Assembly (NCBI GenBank): GCA_035299065.1 | Contig: DATGXI010000097.1 | Span: 1-15,215, forward strand | DNA from: DASPJQ01 sp035299065 | GTDB lineage: Bacteria > Bacteroidota > Bacteroidia > Flavobacteriales_D > UBA2798 | Length of the DNA: 15,215 nt | Direction of reading: 5' to 3' | Shown: piece by piece, positions 1 through 6,498 of the stretch | How positions within the stretch are numbered: position 1 is the first letter of the stretch | How the letters are laid out: every line of letters starts with the position of its first letter | Notes under the pieces: generated by a model | Told to the model about the DNA's origin: nothing | Seen by the model: only the letters and a program-made list of their open reading frames with translations | Databases searched by the model: none | Made by a program: the position numbers and the translations under genes

Positions 1-1
1 A

Positions 2-394
2 ACCACCATAGTAAAAACAGAAGAAGTGAAGTCTGAAGAAACCGGAACGGACGAAATAAAAACTGAAGAAACCGCCACAGAGCCTACCGATGAAGAAGAT
101 GCCGGAACCGGGCCAGAAGAAAAAACCGGTGATGTTAAACTGCAGTTGGTACAGGGTCCATCGGGAATGATATTGAATGTTTCCAAATCAACCATAGGAA
201 AAGAAAAAAACGCAAATGAATTGAAGGTTGAAGTAAAAGATGCTGAAGGTGGAACTGTTTTTGAATATGAAGATGTGTTGACGAATGGATCGGCACGGGT
301 TAGCCTTAAACTGGGGAATGGTACAAAAGGCGTTTTAAGTTTAACGGTTAGCGCAGGTGGTGAGAGCGCGGATATGCAGATTGTGAAGCTTTAA
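2..394 (+). CDS. C-terminal part of an unrecognised protein with an acidic linker (5' end outside window)
   Basis: The reading frame is open from base 2 to the TAA at 392-394, so the true start lies left of the window. The in-frame GTG at base 26 is an arbitrary internal codon. The first ~45 visible residues are a low-complexity linker of Lys-Thr-Glu-Glu and Glu-Thr repeats, very acidic and probably disordered. About 85 residues follow with alternating hydrophobic and polar residues and a regular beta-strand look, ending in a short V-K-L tail. This C-terminal part could be a small beta-sandwich, perhaps on an exported or envelope protein, but I recognise no family. Part of the linker could be a spacer between domains. 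Confidence is high that it codes and low for any function. No terminator hairpin was found directly after the stop. Confidence 0.6.
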   Translation, partial: TTIVKTEEVKSEETGTDEIKTEETATEPTDEEDAGTGPEEKTGDVKLQLVQGPSGMILNVSKSTIGKEKNANELKVEVKDAEGGTVFEYEDVLTNGSARVSLKLGNGTKGVLSLTVSAGGESADMQIVKL

Positions 395-730
395 TTTTTC
401 ACGCAGAGGCGTAAAGGCGCTGAGATTTTTTTTGTGGGATTTGGTGTTTTATTGCTTTGGTGGCAAAATTTCATGCAAACATACTGTGTTTTTTCTCTCG
501 CAAAGGCGCAACGACAGCAACGTTTTTTTTACGCAGAGCAGCAGATTCGGGCAAATGGTCAGGTGACTTCGTGAGAAAATAACACGCTGATTTGCACAGA
601 AAAAATCCCCACACGAATGACCGCATGGGGATTGAAATTTAAGTTATAAAATTGGTTAGGTTAGAGAAAAAAGGATTGCTGTCGTTACTTCTTTGCTCTA
701 TTTCTGCGCATCACTGCGCCTCTGCGAGCC
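395..730. repeat. Gene-free region with degenerate octamer-period repeats in both orientations
   Basis: No convincing gene lies here. Three patches share an 8-base period built on CGCAGAGG or CGCAAAGG. Patch A is at 402-425 (+), with units CGCAGAGG, CGTAAAGG and CGCTGAGA. Patch B is at 499-522 (+), with a further CGCAGAGC unit at 532-539. Patch C is at 703-726 in the opposite orientation. In addition, 500-522 (+) and 674-696 (-) match at about 18 of 23 positions, giving a loose inverted repeat around the middle of the region. Similar GC-rich octamer runs are, from memory, common between genes in Bacteroidota, but I have not verified this. The region also holds the terminator at 600-633. Function is unknown. 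Confidence 0.55.
600..633 (-). terminator. Rho-independent terminator of the P5C dehydrogenase gene
   Basis: Read on the minus strand, an 8-bp perfect stem (AATCCCCA at 626-633, pairing with TGGGGATT at 604-611) encloses a 14-base loop and runs straight into a tract of six T (600-605). It lies about 100 bases after the dehydrogenase stop codon, in the right orientation. On the plus strand the hairpin has no T-tract, so it should not stop transcription coming from the left-edge gene. Confidence 0.8.
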
Positions 731-2359
731 CTACTCCTCCTTTAAAAACGGGTAGCGGTAATCTGTAGGACTTACAAAAACCTCTTTAATTGTACGCGGG
801 CTTGTCCAACGCAATAAATTGATCATTGATCCGGCTTTGTCATTGGTACCTGATGCGCGCGCACCACCAAATGGCTGCTGCCCTACAACTGCACCTGTTG
901 GTTTGTCATTGATATAAAAATTACCAGCTGCCTGGCTTAATTTTTTAGTAGCCAAATCAATTGCATACCTGTCATTTGAAATAAAGGCGCCTGTTAACGC
1001 GTACGGGCTTGTTGTATTCACAATATCCAGTGTTTTTTCAAATTCGTTTTCAGGATAAACGTAAATGGTTAATACGGGGCCAAACAACTCCTCGCACATG
1101 GTCACATATTTTGGATCTTTTACAACAATAACTGTTGGCTCAATAAACCAGCCTTTTGATTTATCGTAATTACCACCGGCTATTACTTCAACCGATTTAT
1201 CTTTTTTAGCATTATCAATGTACGAAGCCAGTTTATCAAATGATTTTTCGTCAATCACAGCATTCACAAAATTGCTGAAATCCTCGGTAGGCCCCATTTT
1301 AATACCTTTCAGTTCTTTTTGTATGGCTTCTTTAACACCAGCCCATAAGTTTGACGGAATGTATGCGCGTGAAGCAGCCGAACATTTTTGCCCCTGGTAT
1401 TCAAAAGCGCCACGGGTTAACGCAGCAGTAACAATATCCACGTCAGCATTCGGATGTACCATTACAAAGTCTTTACCACCGGTTTCGCCCACAATGCGCG
1501 GGTAACCTTTGTATTTGTGTATGTTGTTTCCAATGGATTTCCAAATATCCTGGAACACGCCTGTTGAACCGGTAAAATGTATTCCCGCAAAATCAGCATG
1601 ATTAAAAATCACATCGCCCGCATCAGGCCCGCTTGGGTAAATTAAATTAATTACACCGGCAGGCAATCCTGCTTTCATAAAAATTTCCATTAACACGTTT
1701 GCCGAATATACTTGTGTATTTGAGGGTTTCCATACCACCACATTGCCCATCATGGCGCATGAGGTTGGTAAGTTTCCTGCAATGGCTGTAAAATTAAACG
1801 GTGTTAATGCGTAAATAAATCCTTCAAGCGGCCTCCACTCTGACCTGTTCCACATACCGGGGCCCGACACCGGTTGCTGCGCATAAATTTCAGTCATAAA
1901 CTGAACGTTGAAACGCAAAAAATCAATCATTTCACAAGCCGCATCAATCTCGGCCTGGTAAGCGTTTTTACTTTGCCCCAACATGGTTGCCGCATTCAAT
2001 TTGGCGCGGTAAGGACCCGCAATTAAATCAGCTGCTTTTAAAAATATAGTTGCACGGTGTTCCCATGTTAAATTTTCCCAGTTTGTTTTTGCTGCAAGCG
2101 CAGCTTTTATGGCATCCTCAACATGGCTTTTTTCACTCTTGTGAAAATGGCCCAATGTATGTTTGTGGTCGTGCGGACATGACAGGCGCACCTTATTATT
2201 GCTGCGCACTTCCTTGCCACCAATGTACATGGGAATGTCCATTTCAACTGAACGCAATTGTTTAAGCATTGCTTTTAGTTCAGCTTTTTCAGGCGAACCC
2301 GGTGCATATTGTTTTACCGGTTCGTTAATGGGGGCAGGCACTTTGTAATTTCCGTTCAT
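731..2359 (-). CDS. pruA: 1-pyrroline-5-carboxylate dehydrogenase (L-glutamate gamma-semialdehyde dehydrogenase)
   Basis: This enzyme carries out the second step of proline catabolism, NAD-dependent oxidation of L-glutamate gamma-semialdehyde (the open form of P5C) to glutamate, in the cytosol. The 542-residue protein is a complete aldehyde dehydrogenase of the group 1 (mitochondrial ALDH4-like) type. Visible motifs are TPFNF with the oxyanion Asn at 189, the cofactor-site VVWKPSNTQ at about 208-216, FTGSTGVF near 262, GETGG with the general base Glu292, and GQKCSAASR with the catalytic Cys326. EELFGPVL and the C-terminal QQPFGGARASGTNDK are also intact. The length is normal for stand-alone Bacteroidota enzymes, which are not fused to proline dehydrogenase as in PutA; no proline dehydrogenase gene is in the window. 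The start MNGNYKVP is the only good one, and no Shine-Dalgarno sequence precedes it. The WD40 gene lies 77 bp upstream on the same strand. The gene symbol is by function; rocA is also used. Confidence 0.95.
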   Translation of the reverse strand: MNGNYKVPAPINEPVKQYAPGSPEKAELKAMLKQLRSVEMDIPMYIGGKEVRSNNKVRLSCPHDHKHTLGHFHKSEKSHVEDAIKAALAAKTNWENLTWEHRATIFLKAADLIAGPYRAKLNAATMLGQSKNAYQAEIDAACEMIDFLRFNVQFMTEIYAQQPVSGPGMWNRSEWRPLEGFIYALTPFNFTAIAGNLPTSCAMMGNVVVWKPSNTQVYSANVLMEIFMKAGLPAGVINLIYPSGPDAGDVIFNHADFAGIHFTGSTGVFQDIWKSIGNNIHKYKGYPRIVGETGGKDFVMVHPNADVDIVTAALTRGAFEYQGQKCSAASRAYIPSNLWAGVKEAIQKELKGIKMGPTEDFSNFVNAVIDEKSFDKLASYIDNAKKDKSVEVIAGGNYDKSKGWFIEPTVIVVKDPKYVTMCEELFGPVLTIYVYPENEFEKTLDIVNTTSPYALTGAFISNDRYAIDLATKKLSQAAGNFYINDKPTGAVVGQQPFGGARASGTNDKAGSMINLLRWTSPRTIKEVFVSPTDYRYPFLKEE

Positions 2360-2436
2360 AGTGAGCTGTTTTTTGAAAAATTATTTATTTGATTTTACCT
2401 CTCTTTATTTGAAATCTGCTTGTCTAAAATTTTCTA

Positions 2437-3333
2437 CTAAATCCTGTTCCAAACAATGATTTTACCATCATCACCCGCTGAAATTAAATAATTATTCCAT
2501 GCTGAAACCAACAAGTCATTAACCGATCGCGTGTGTCCATTAAACAATTTAAAATCAACACGTAGCGGCTCAGCCAGGTTGTCAAAATCCCATACTTTGA
2601 TGGTCTTGTCACGGCTACAGCTGGCAAACTGGTTATTGCCCCATTGCATTATTTTATAAATGCCAAAATTGTGCGCAGGTATACTTTTTAATTCGCCAAG
2701 GGTAAACCTGTCGTAAATTTTTATGTGCGCGTCTTTTGTTGCAATAAAAATTTCATTGCCGGTGAGCATAACAGCGTTCACGCTTTCAGCACCTGTATTT
2801 ATTTTACCCACCTGGTTGTAAAATTCAGTTTCAAGTATACGTAAGGTGCCATCCATGCAGCAAACCATTACTTCATTTTTTGTACGCCCTTGTTCAAGCT
2901 TGCGTATTTTTCCCTCACAAATGGGCAATGACAACAGGTGCTCCCATGTTTGCGCATCCCACACGTTGAACACCCCATCGGCCCCGCCACTGTATAGGCG
3001 TTTCATGTGTGCATCATAATACAAAGCAAAAATACCTTTGGCAGGCAATTGAAAGTGTTTGATTTCTTTTTTTTCAACCAGGTCAATCAAATGAATGTGG
3101 CCATTAAAAAGTCCGGCTGCCAGTATATTCAATTCAACCATGTTCAGGAGTGAAAAAACCGGTGACTCCAGTTTGACCGAAAACCCTGATGGTTGTAAGG
3201 ATTTTAAATCCCACTCACCAATCATACAGTCAGCCGCGCCTGAAAAAAAGCTGTGTTCAAACCGCCCACGCGCCAGGCAATACACACCACCAACATGGCC
3301 GGTAAACTCCTTTAATTTTTCAACAGTTTTCAT
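2437..3333 (-). CDS. Seven-bladed WD40 repeat protein
   Basis: The 298-residue protein consists almost entirely of seven WD40-type repeats. Each starts near a GH-like or equivalent turn and ends in a WD, ID or YD strand. Approximate ends are WD at 41-42, IDL near 84, VWD near 126, ILE near 166, YD near 209, VWD near 252 and the final VWN at the C-terminus. It therefore looks like one complete beta-propeller with nothing appended. There is no signal peptide or membrane segment, so it is predicted to be a cytosolic scaffold or binding protein. The frame is open for 50 codons further upstream, but the start MKTVEKLKEF is preferred because the propeller begins right after it and the extension would overlap the divergent DUF2851 gene. 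It may be co-transcribed with the dehydrogenase 77 bp downstream. The binding partner is unknown. Confidence 0.88.
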   Translation of the reverse strand: MKTVEKLKEFTGHVGGVYCLARGRFEHSFFSGAADCMIGEWDLKSLQPSGFSVKLESPVFSLLNMVELNILAAGLFNGHIHLIDLVEKKEIKHFQLPAKGIFALYYDAHMKRLYSGGADGVFNVWDAQTWEHLLSLPICEGKIRKLEQGRTKNEVMVCCMDGTLRILETEFYNQVGKINTGAESVNAVMLTGNEIFIATKDAHIKIYDRFTLGELKSIPAHNFGIYKIMQWGNNQFASCSRDKTIKVWDFDNLAEPLRVDFKLFNGHTRSVNDLLVSAWNNYLISAGDDGKIIVWNRI

Positions 3334-3351
3334 TTGCTCAGGAAACAAAAT

Positions 3352-3359
3352 TATCTTTA
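3352..3359 (+). promoter_or_regulatory. Putative -7 box TATCTTTA before the DUF2851 gene
   Basis: TATCTTTA matches the Bacteroidota -7 consensus TAnnTTTG at all but the last base. Only seven bases separate it from the ATG at 3367, so a transcript from it would have almost no leader. It lies in the 33-bp gap between two divergent genes. A TTTG at 3333-3336 is too close (15 bases) to be a convincing -33 element. Confidence 0.4.
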
Positions 3360-3366
3360 TTTGGAT

Positions 3367-4668
3367 ATGAGAGAGGCGGTTTTGCATTATTTGTGGAAGT
3401 TCAGGAAACTCAAAAGCCAGCATTTTGCAAGTGTTGACGGGCAACACATTGAAATCATACATCCCGGCACCCACAATCACCATTCAGGCCCCGATTTTTT
3501 AAACGCCAAAATCAATGTAAACGGCATTGAGTGGAACGGGCATGTTGAGATACATGTAAACTCCAGTGAATGGGTAAAACACAAGCACCAATTTGATGCG
3601 GCTTATAACAATGTAATACTGCACATTGTTTACACGTGTGACCAGCCCGTTTTTACCCACAGTGGCATTGAGCTGGTGCAGGTTGAAATTAAAGACCTGG
3701 TAAATGAGAACGATCTTAAAAACGCCCTTAGCTTTATACAAAACGCTAACGAAATACCTTGTTTAAGTCAGTTAAGTCATGTTGACCCCATAACCATACG
3801 TTCACAAAAAGAAAGGGCCCTGTTCAACCGGCTTGAGGCGCGCCATAAAGCAATTGAAATGGACCTGTCCAATACCAGGAACAACTGGGAGCAGGTAACC
3901 TTTAAAATGCTTGCAAAAGCGTTTGGCACCAATTTAAATAAACACCCCTTTGAACGCTTAACCGAGGTTTTACCCCTTAACATAATTCAAAAAGAAGGTT
4001 ATTCACCTGAACGTACCGAGGCTATTTTGTTTCATTACAGCGGGCTGTTGCAAGGGCATAAAACAGCCTATGCGCAAGAGCTGACTGAAATGAGCAGGCA
4101 ATTTGTGCTAAAATACCCATATGAGAGTTTAAACAAAGCCGAGTGGAAATTTGCAGCTATGCGGCCGTACAACTTCCCTACCGTGCGTTTGGCGCAGTTG
4201 GCCAATTTGATTTACCATGAACGAAATTTATTTTCAAACATGATTGAGGCCCGCAGCATACCTGAACTGGTTGCGCTGCTTACCTGCAAAGCCAGTGAGT
4301 ACTGGGACAATCATTTTAATTTCAATCAACCATCGCCTGTAACCGGCATAAAACAAACCAGTATTGATTTTGTACACAGCGTAATTATAAATGCCGTTAT
4401 ACCCATATTGTTTGCGTACAGCAGGTATACCCAAAATATGGACATGACAGAGCGGTGTGTTGATTTGCTGGAAGCCTTGCCCTGCGAAAAAAACAAACTG
4501 GTTGGCAATTACAAAAAAGGAGGGGTTGAATGCAAAAGTGCTTTTGATTCACAGGCCCTTATTGAACTTAAAAATAATTTTTGTTCACACAAAAAATGCT
4601 TAACTTGCAGCATAGGCATTAATCTTTTAAAAAAAGAAAAATCAACCACAGGGGTCAAAAGCGTTTAA
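3367..4668 (+). CDS. DUF2851 family protein
   Basis: This 433-residue protein belongs, by overall pattern, to DUF2851, a family of about this length that I know mainly from Bacteroidota; its function is unknown. The N-terminal part carries the dense conserved stretch: GPDF at 41-44, W56, GHVEIH at 58-63, SSEW at 66-69, H72 and H74, and a hydrophobic strand NNVILHIVY at 81-89. A second block with R..NFPTVR lies near 266-274. The C-terminus has C406, C411 and C414 (C-x4-C-x2-C). The order PD (42-43), ExH (61-63) and a following strand recalls a PD-(D/E)xK nuclease core with His in place of Lys, but this is my inference only. The start MREAVLHYLW is preferred to one 11 codons upstream, which would overlap the WD40 gene. 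It is cytosolic, with no signal or membrane segment. The PspC-domain gene follows 79 bp downstream. Confidence 0.88.
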   Translation: MREAVLHYLWKFRKLKSQHFASVDGQHIEIIHPGTHNHHSGPDFLNAKINVNGIEWNGHVEIHVNSSEWVKHKHQFDAAYNNVILHIVYTCDQPVFTHSGIELVQVEIKDLVNENDLKNALSFIQNANEIPCLSQLSHVDPITIRSQKERALFNRLEARHKAIEMDLSNTRNNWEQVTFKMLAKAFGTNLNKHPFERLTEVLPLNIIQKEGYSPERTEAILFHYSGLLQGHKTAYAQELTEMSRQFVLKYPYESLNKAEWKFAAMRPYNFPTVRLAQLANLIYHERNLFSNMIEARSIPELVALLTCKASEYWDNHFNFNQPSPVTGIKQTSIDFVHSVIINAVIPILFAYSRYTQNMDMTERCVDLLEALPCEKNKLVGNYKKGGVECKSAFDSQALIELKNNFCSHKKCLTCSIGINLLKKEKSTTGVKSV

Positions 4669-4710
4669 TCAAAATAAGCACTAAGAATACCGCTGTTTAA
4701 CATTGACATT

Positions 4711-4724
4711 TTGCAGGCATGCAA
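4711..4724. promoter_or_regulatory. Short inverted repeat upstream of the PspC-domain gene
   Basis: TTGCA and TGCAA are separated by four bases in the 79-bp gap between the DUF2851 stop and the PspC-domain start. It could be an operator or may be chance; no partner regulator is apparent. Confidence 0.2.
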
Positions 4725-4747
4725 GTGTGCTAAAAAAATTAAGTTGT

Positions 4748-4990
4748 ATGGCAAATAAAGTAGTTTGGGCATTTAGGCGGTTAACCGAGGAGGGTGCATT
4801 TGGTGTTTGTACCTGGCTGGGCAAAAAAATGGGCATTTACAATGGCAATATTCGCCTGGCGTTTATTTACCTTTCATTTATTACGTTTGGGTCACCCTTA
4901 ATTATTTACATTGTAATGGCATTTATTTTAAAGCACAAACGATTTTTTAAACCCGGCCCCAAGAGGCGAAGCAGTGTGTGGGAGATTTGA
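4748..4990 (+). CDS. PspC-domain membrane protein
   Basis: An 80-residue protein made of little more than one PspC domain. After RRLTEEGAFGV comes the typical G-x-C-x2-L-x-K-x2-G pattern, then IRLAFIYLSF and FGSPLIIYIVMAFIL. These give one or two hydrophobic segments at about residues 32-62, followed by a very basic tail (KHKRFFKPGPKRR) that should stay in the cytosol. Stand-alone PspC-domain proteins of this size are usual in Bacteroidota and are thought to act in envelope-stress or membrane responses, by analogy with enterobacterial PspC; no other psp genes are visible here. The start MANKVVWAFRR is preferred to one 15 codons upstream because the family begins close to this motif. It probably shares a transcript with the DUF2851 gene, although the 79-bp gap leaves room for its own promoter. 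Confidence 0.85.
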   Translation: MANKVVWAFRRLTEEGAFGVCTWLGKKMGIYNGNIRLAFIYLSFITFGSPLIIYIVMAFILKHKRFFKPGPKRRSSVWEI

Positions 4991-5050
4991 TGTTTTTTAA
5001 TTAGCAATTGTCTTTTTTTTTCAATTCACGTCCTATTTTTTTTTCAGGAG

Positions 5051-5194
5051 AAGTGCGCCAGGGATGGAAGCGATACGAAACGCAGCAACTTATTTGCCAG
5101 TGTTAGTGAGGAGGCGACTGCAAGAAGCCACCGCAGCGTTACACTGGCAAATAAGTTGCAAGTGGCGTAAAGCGTACAGCCCGTTAAGGCGGCC
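5051..5194. repeat. Large hairpin-forming intergenic element
   Basis: Two perfect 19-base arms, GCAACTTATTTGCCAGTGT at 5085-5103 and its reverse complement at 5141-5159, enclose a 37-base loop. The loop can itself pair (GGAGGC at 5109-5114 with GCCACC at 5127-5132, one mismatch). Outside the arms lie GC-rich flanks, including GGGATGGAAGCGATACG on the left and AAGCGTACAGCCCG on the right, which look like matching half-motifs and extend the pairing imperfectly. The element is richer in GC than its surroundings, is preceded by a T-tract and followed by an A-tract, and sits between convergent genes. It could be a dispersed REP/MITE-like repeat or a structured RNA. No T-tract follows the stem on either strand, so it is not a classical terminator. 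The remaining bases of the 4991-5212 gap hold only A/T-rich sequence. Confidence 0.75.
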
Positions 5195-5212
5195 AAAAAA
5201 TTAATTGATTTT

Positions 5213-5590
5213 TTACTTTGTATAGGGAATTACATTGAACTCCACATCAACAATTGAAGCATAATGGTAACCTGACTCCTCGTTATCCACGTCCTCCTCA
5301 TCATAATACCAATTTACCACCACGTTTTTGCCTTTTGATTTAAGGGTGTGCAGGGTTTTAAATATATCACGCAGTACGGCCGATGCCGAAGTGTTGTAAT
5401 AGTCAAGGCGCACATCAACGGTTGTTTGATCAGCCGGCATTTCAATATACGCGTCAACCCATTTTACGAGGCCGCCCAGGTCTTCAAAAACGTTTTCGGA
5501 AATACAAATGCCCTCAATGCATATAGCGCCTGTTTTTTCAGCTTTTATAAGCGGGGTTTTTACCGTTTTTTCCTGGATATAATTTTCCAT
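5213..5590 (-). CDS. SiaC-family regulatory phosphoprotein (DUF1987), paralogue 1
   Basis: A 125-residue protein of the DUF1987/SiaC family. In Pseudomonas aeruginosa, SiaC is phosphorylated on one Thr by the kinase SiaB and dephosphorylated by SiaA, and the unmodified form activates the diguanylate cyclase SiaD. The family core is visible: TGAICIEGICISEN at 20-33, a strand plus YYNTSASAVL with the probable phospho-acceptor Thr67, VVNWYYDEED at 91-100 and the C-terminal VEFNVIPY. The start MENYIQEKTVKTPLI is preferred over an upstream Met because it aligns exactly with paralogue 2 and gives the same length. About 45% of residues (56 of 125) are identical to that neighbour without gaps. A TATCTTTA box lies six bases before the ATG, so the gene probably has its own promoter and nearly no leader. 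No siaA, siaB or siaD homologue is in the window, so the target pathway cannot be inferred. Confidence 0.9.
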   Translation of the reverse strand: MENYIQEKTVKTPLIKAEKTGAICIEGICISENVFEDLGGLVKWVDAYIEMPADQTTVDVRLDYYNTSASAVLRDIFKTLHTLKSKGKNVVVNWYYDEEDVDNEESGYHYASIVDVEFNVIPYTK

Positions 5591-5596
5591 GCCTTG

Positions 5597-5604
5597 TAAA
5601 GATA
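5597..5604 (-). promoter_or_regulatory. Putative -7 box TATCTTTA of SiaC-family paralogue 1
   Basis: On the minus strand TATCTTTA ends six bases before the ATG. A TTTA at 5626-5629 lies 21 bases upstream, a plausible spacing for a degenerate Bacteroidota -33 element (TTTG). A start from here would give a leaderless or nearly leaderless mRNA. Confidence 0.45.
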
Positions 5605-5749
5605 AAAAAAAACGGGTACCAGCGTTAAAGGGAGGGTGGTTTTTTAGCCCTGATAATGAAGGCGTGGCATTTTTTTGTACCGGCACCGTTTACTGCGTGT
5701 AGACTTAAACCGTTACAGTAGTTTTGTAAAAACGAAATGGTGTGGCCGA

Positions 5750-6127
5750 TTATTTAACGTATGAAAGCACGTTGAACTCGGTATCAATAAGGCCTGCATA
5801 GTCGTGACCCGAATCTTCAATTTCCAAATCACCTTCCTCAAAATACCAGTTAATCACAGCTTCATTACCCATTAGTTTTAGTTTTGCCAATATGCGAAAT
5901 ACGGCCAGCAATACGGCTGCGGTAGAGGTATTGAAGTATGCGAGTTTAACGGTTAACACGGTTTTATTTGCAGGTGATTTACAATACTCATTAAGCCAGG
6001 TGATAAAGGGTTCAAACAGTTTTTGAACGTCTTCAGGAATACAAATTCCGTCAATAAGAATTTCACCCGTTGGACGCGCGTCAATAAGCGGACTTTTTGG
6101 GCTGCTTTCCAACAAATAATTTTGCAT
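5750..6127 (-). CDS. SiaC-family regulatory phosphoprotein (DUF1987), paralogue 2
   Basis: The second 125-residue DUF1987/SiaC protein lies 159 bp upstream of its paralogue on the same strand. It keeps the family landmarks TGEILIDGICIPED at 20-33, YFNTSTAAVLL with Thr67 as the probable phosphorylation site, INWYFEEGDLEIEDSG from 92 and a VEFN-like TEFNVLSY end. It differs from paralogue 1 mainly in helix surfaces (residues 35-50 and 74-90), which suggests different partners rather than redundancy. The start MQNYLLESSPKSPLI is unambiguous, and a TATCTTTA box lies four bases upstream. It is a cytosolic adaptor with no enzyme motif of its own. The pair looks like an old tandem duplication. The partner kinase and phosphatase must lie elsewhere in the genome, if present. 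Confidence 0.92.
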   Translation of the reverse strand: MQNYLLESSPKSPLIDARPTGEILIDGICIPEDVQKLFEPFITWLNEYCKSPANKTVLTVKLAYFNTSTAAVLLAVFRILAKLKLMGNEAVINWYFEEGDLEIEDSGHDYAGLIDTEFNVLSYVK

Positions 6128-6131
6128 GCGC

Positions 6132-6139
6132 TAAAGATA
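6132..6139 (-). promoter_or_regulatory. Putative -7 box TATCTTTA of SiaC-family paralogue 2
   Basis: On the minus strand TATCTTTA ends four bases before the ATG of the gene, the same arrangement as for paralogue 1. No clear TTTG is seen at the expected -33 distance. Transcription from here would start at or next to the ATG. Confidence 0.4.
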
Positions 6140-6182
6140 TTAAAAATTAAGTTCTGGCTTTAGGGATTTAGCTGTTTTTTAA

Positions 6183-6197
6183 CGCTGATTATCAGCG
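6183..6197. promoter_or_regulatory. Near-perfect palindrome upstream of the SiaC-family pair
   Basis: CGCTGAT and ATCAGCG flank a single central T. The site lies about 43 bases upstream of the -7 box of SiaC paralogue 2. It could be an operator or a small hairpin; no regulator is assigned. Confidence 0.3.
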
Positions 6198-6442
6198 CCT
6201 GACCTAATTGAAAGGTTTTATAAAGCCTTGGGAATAGCACATTTTATTTAAAAGTTAAGATTTAAAATTTAAGGTACAAGAGTTGAAGCAAACGGCAATT
6301 GGTTTGGAAACGCGTGGTACGCGCAACGTAAAGATAAATACGCTGTCAAAAAAAACTGGCTACAATTTGTAGTTTCCTGGTAAATAAATTTTGCGGGCTT
6401 TATGCCTGTGAATTTTGGTGGTATTTTAGTGTCGGACAATTG

Positions 6443-6498
6443 CGAATTTCGAATTTCGAGTTTCGAGATTCGCAATTCGAAATTCGAAATTCGAAATT
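6443..6498. repeat. Array of eight 7-base units before the AlkD-like gene
   Basis: Eight consecutive heptamers fill 56 bases without a break in phase. The left units read CGAATTT (twice) then CGAGTTT. The middle units are CGAGATT and CGCAATT. The last three are CGAAATT. Because CGAATTT and CGAAATT are near reverse complements, the array can fold back on itself. In addition AATTGCGAAT (6438-6447) and ATTCGCAATT (6468-6477) form a perfect 10-bp inverted repeat with a 20-base spacer. The array ends 14 bases before the ATG at 6513, so it lies in the leader or promoter of that gene. Confidence 0.85.

Noticed and set aside
3334..3483. Upstream extension of the WD40 gene by 50 codons
   Set aside because: It overlaps the divergent DUF2851 gene, whose start is well supported, and has no WD40 or signal-like features.
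5195..5212. A/T hairpin AAAAAAT/ATTTTTT as a terminator
   Set aside because: It consists only of A-T pairs and is not followed by a separate T-tract, so a stable terminator is unlikely.
5591..5686. Upstream extension of SiaC paralogue 1 by 32 codons
   Set aside because: Paralogue 2 has no such extension, the family starts near MENY/MQNY, and the stretch contains the promoter box and an A/T tract.
6269..6475. Minus-strand open frame of 68 codons
   Set aside because: It is made largely of A/T-rich intergenic sequence and the heptamer array, has no family resemblance or credible start signal, and disappears if the repeat changes length.
6443..6498. Possible CRISPR-like array
   Set aside because: The units are only seven bases, with no unique spacers and no cas gene nearby. 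The same holds for 7256-7297.
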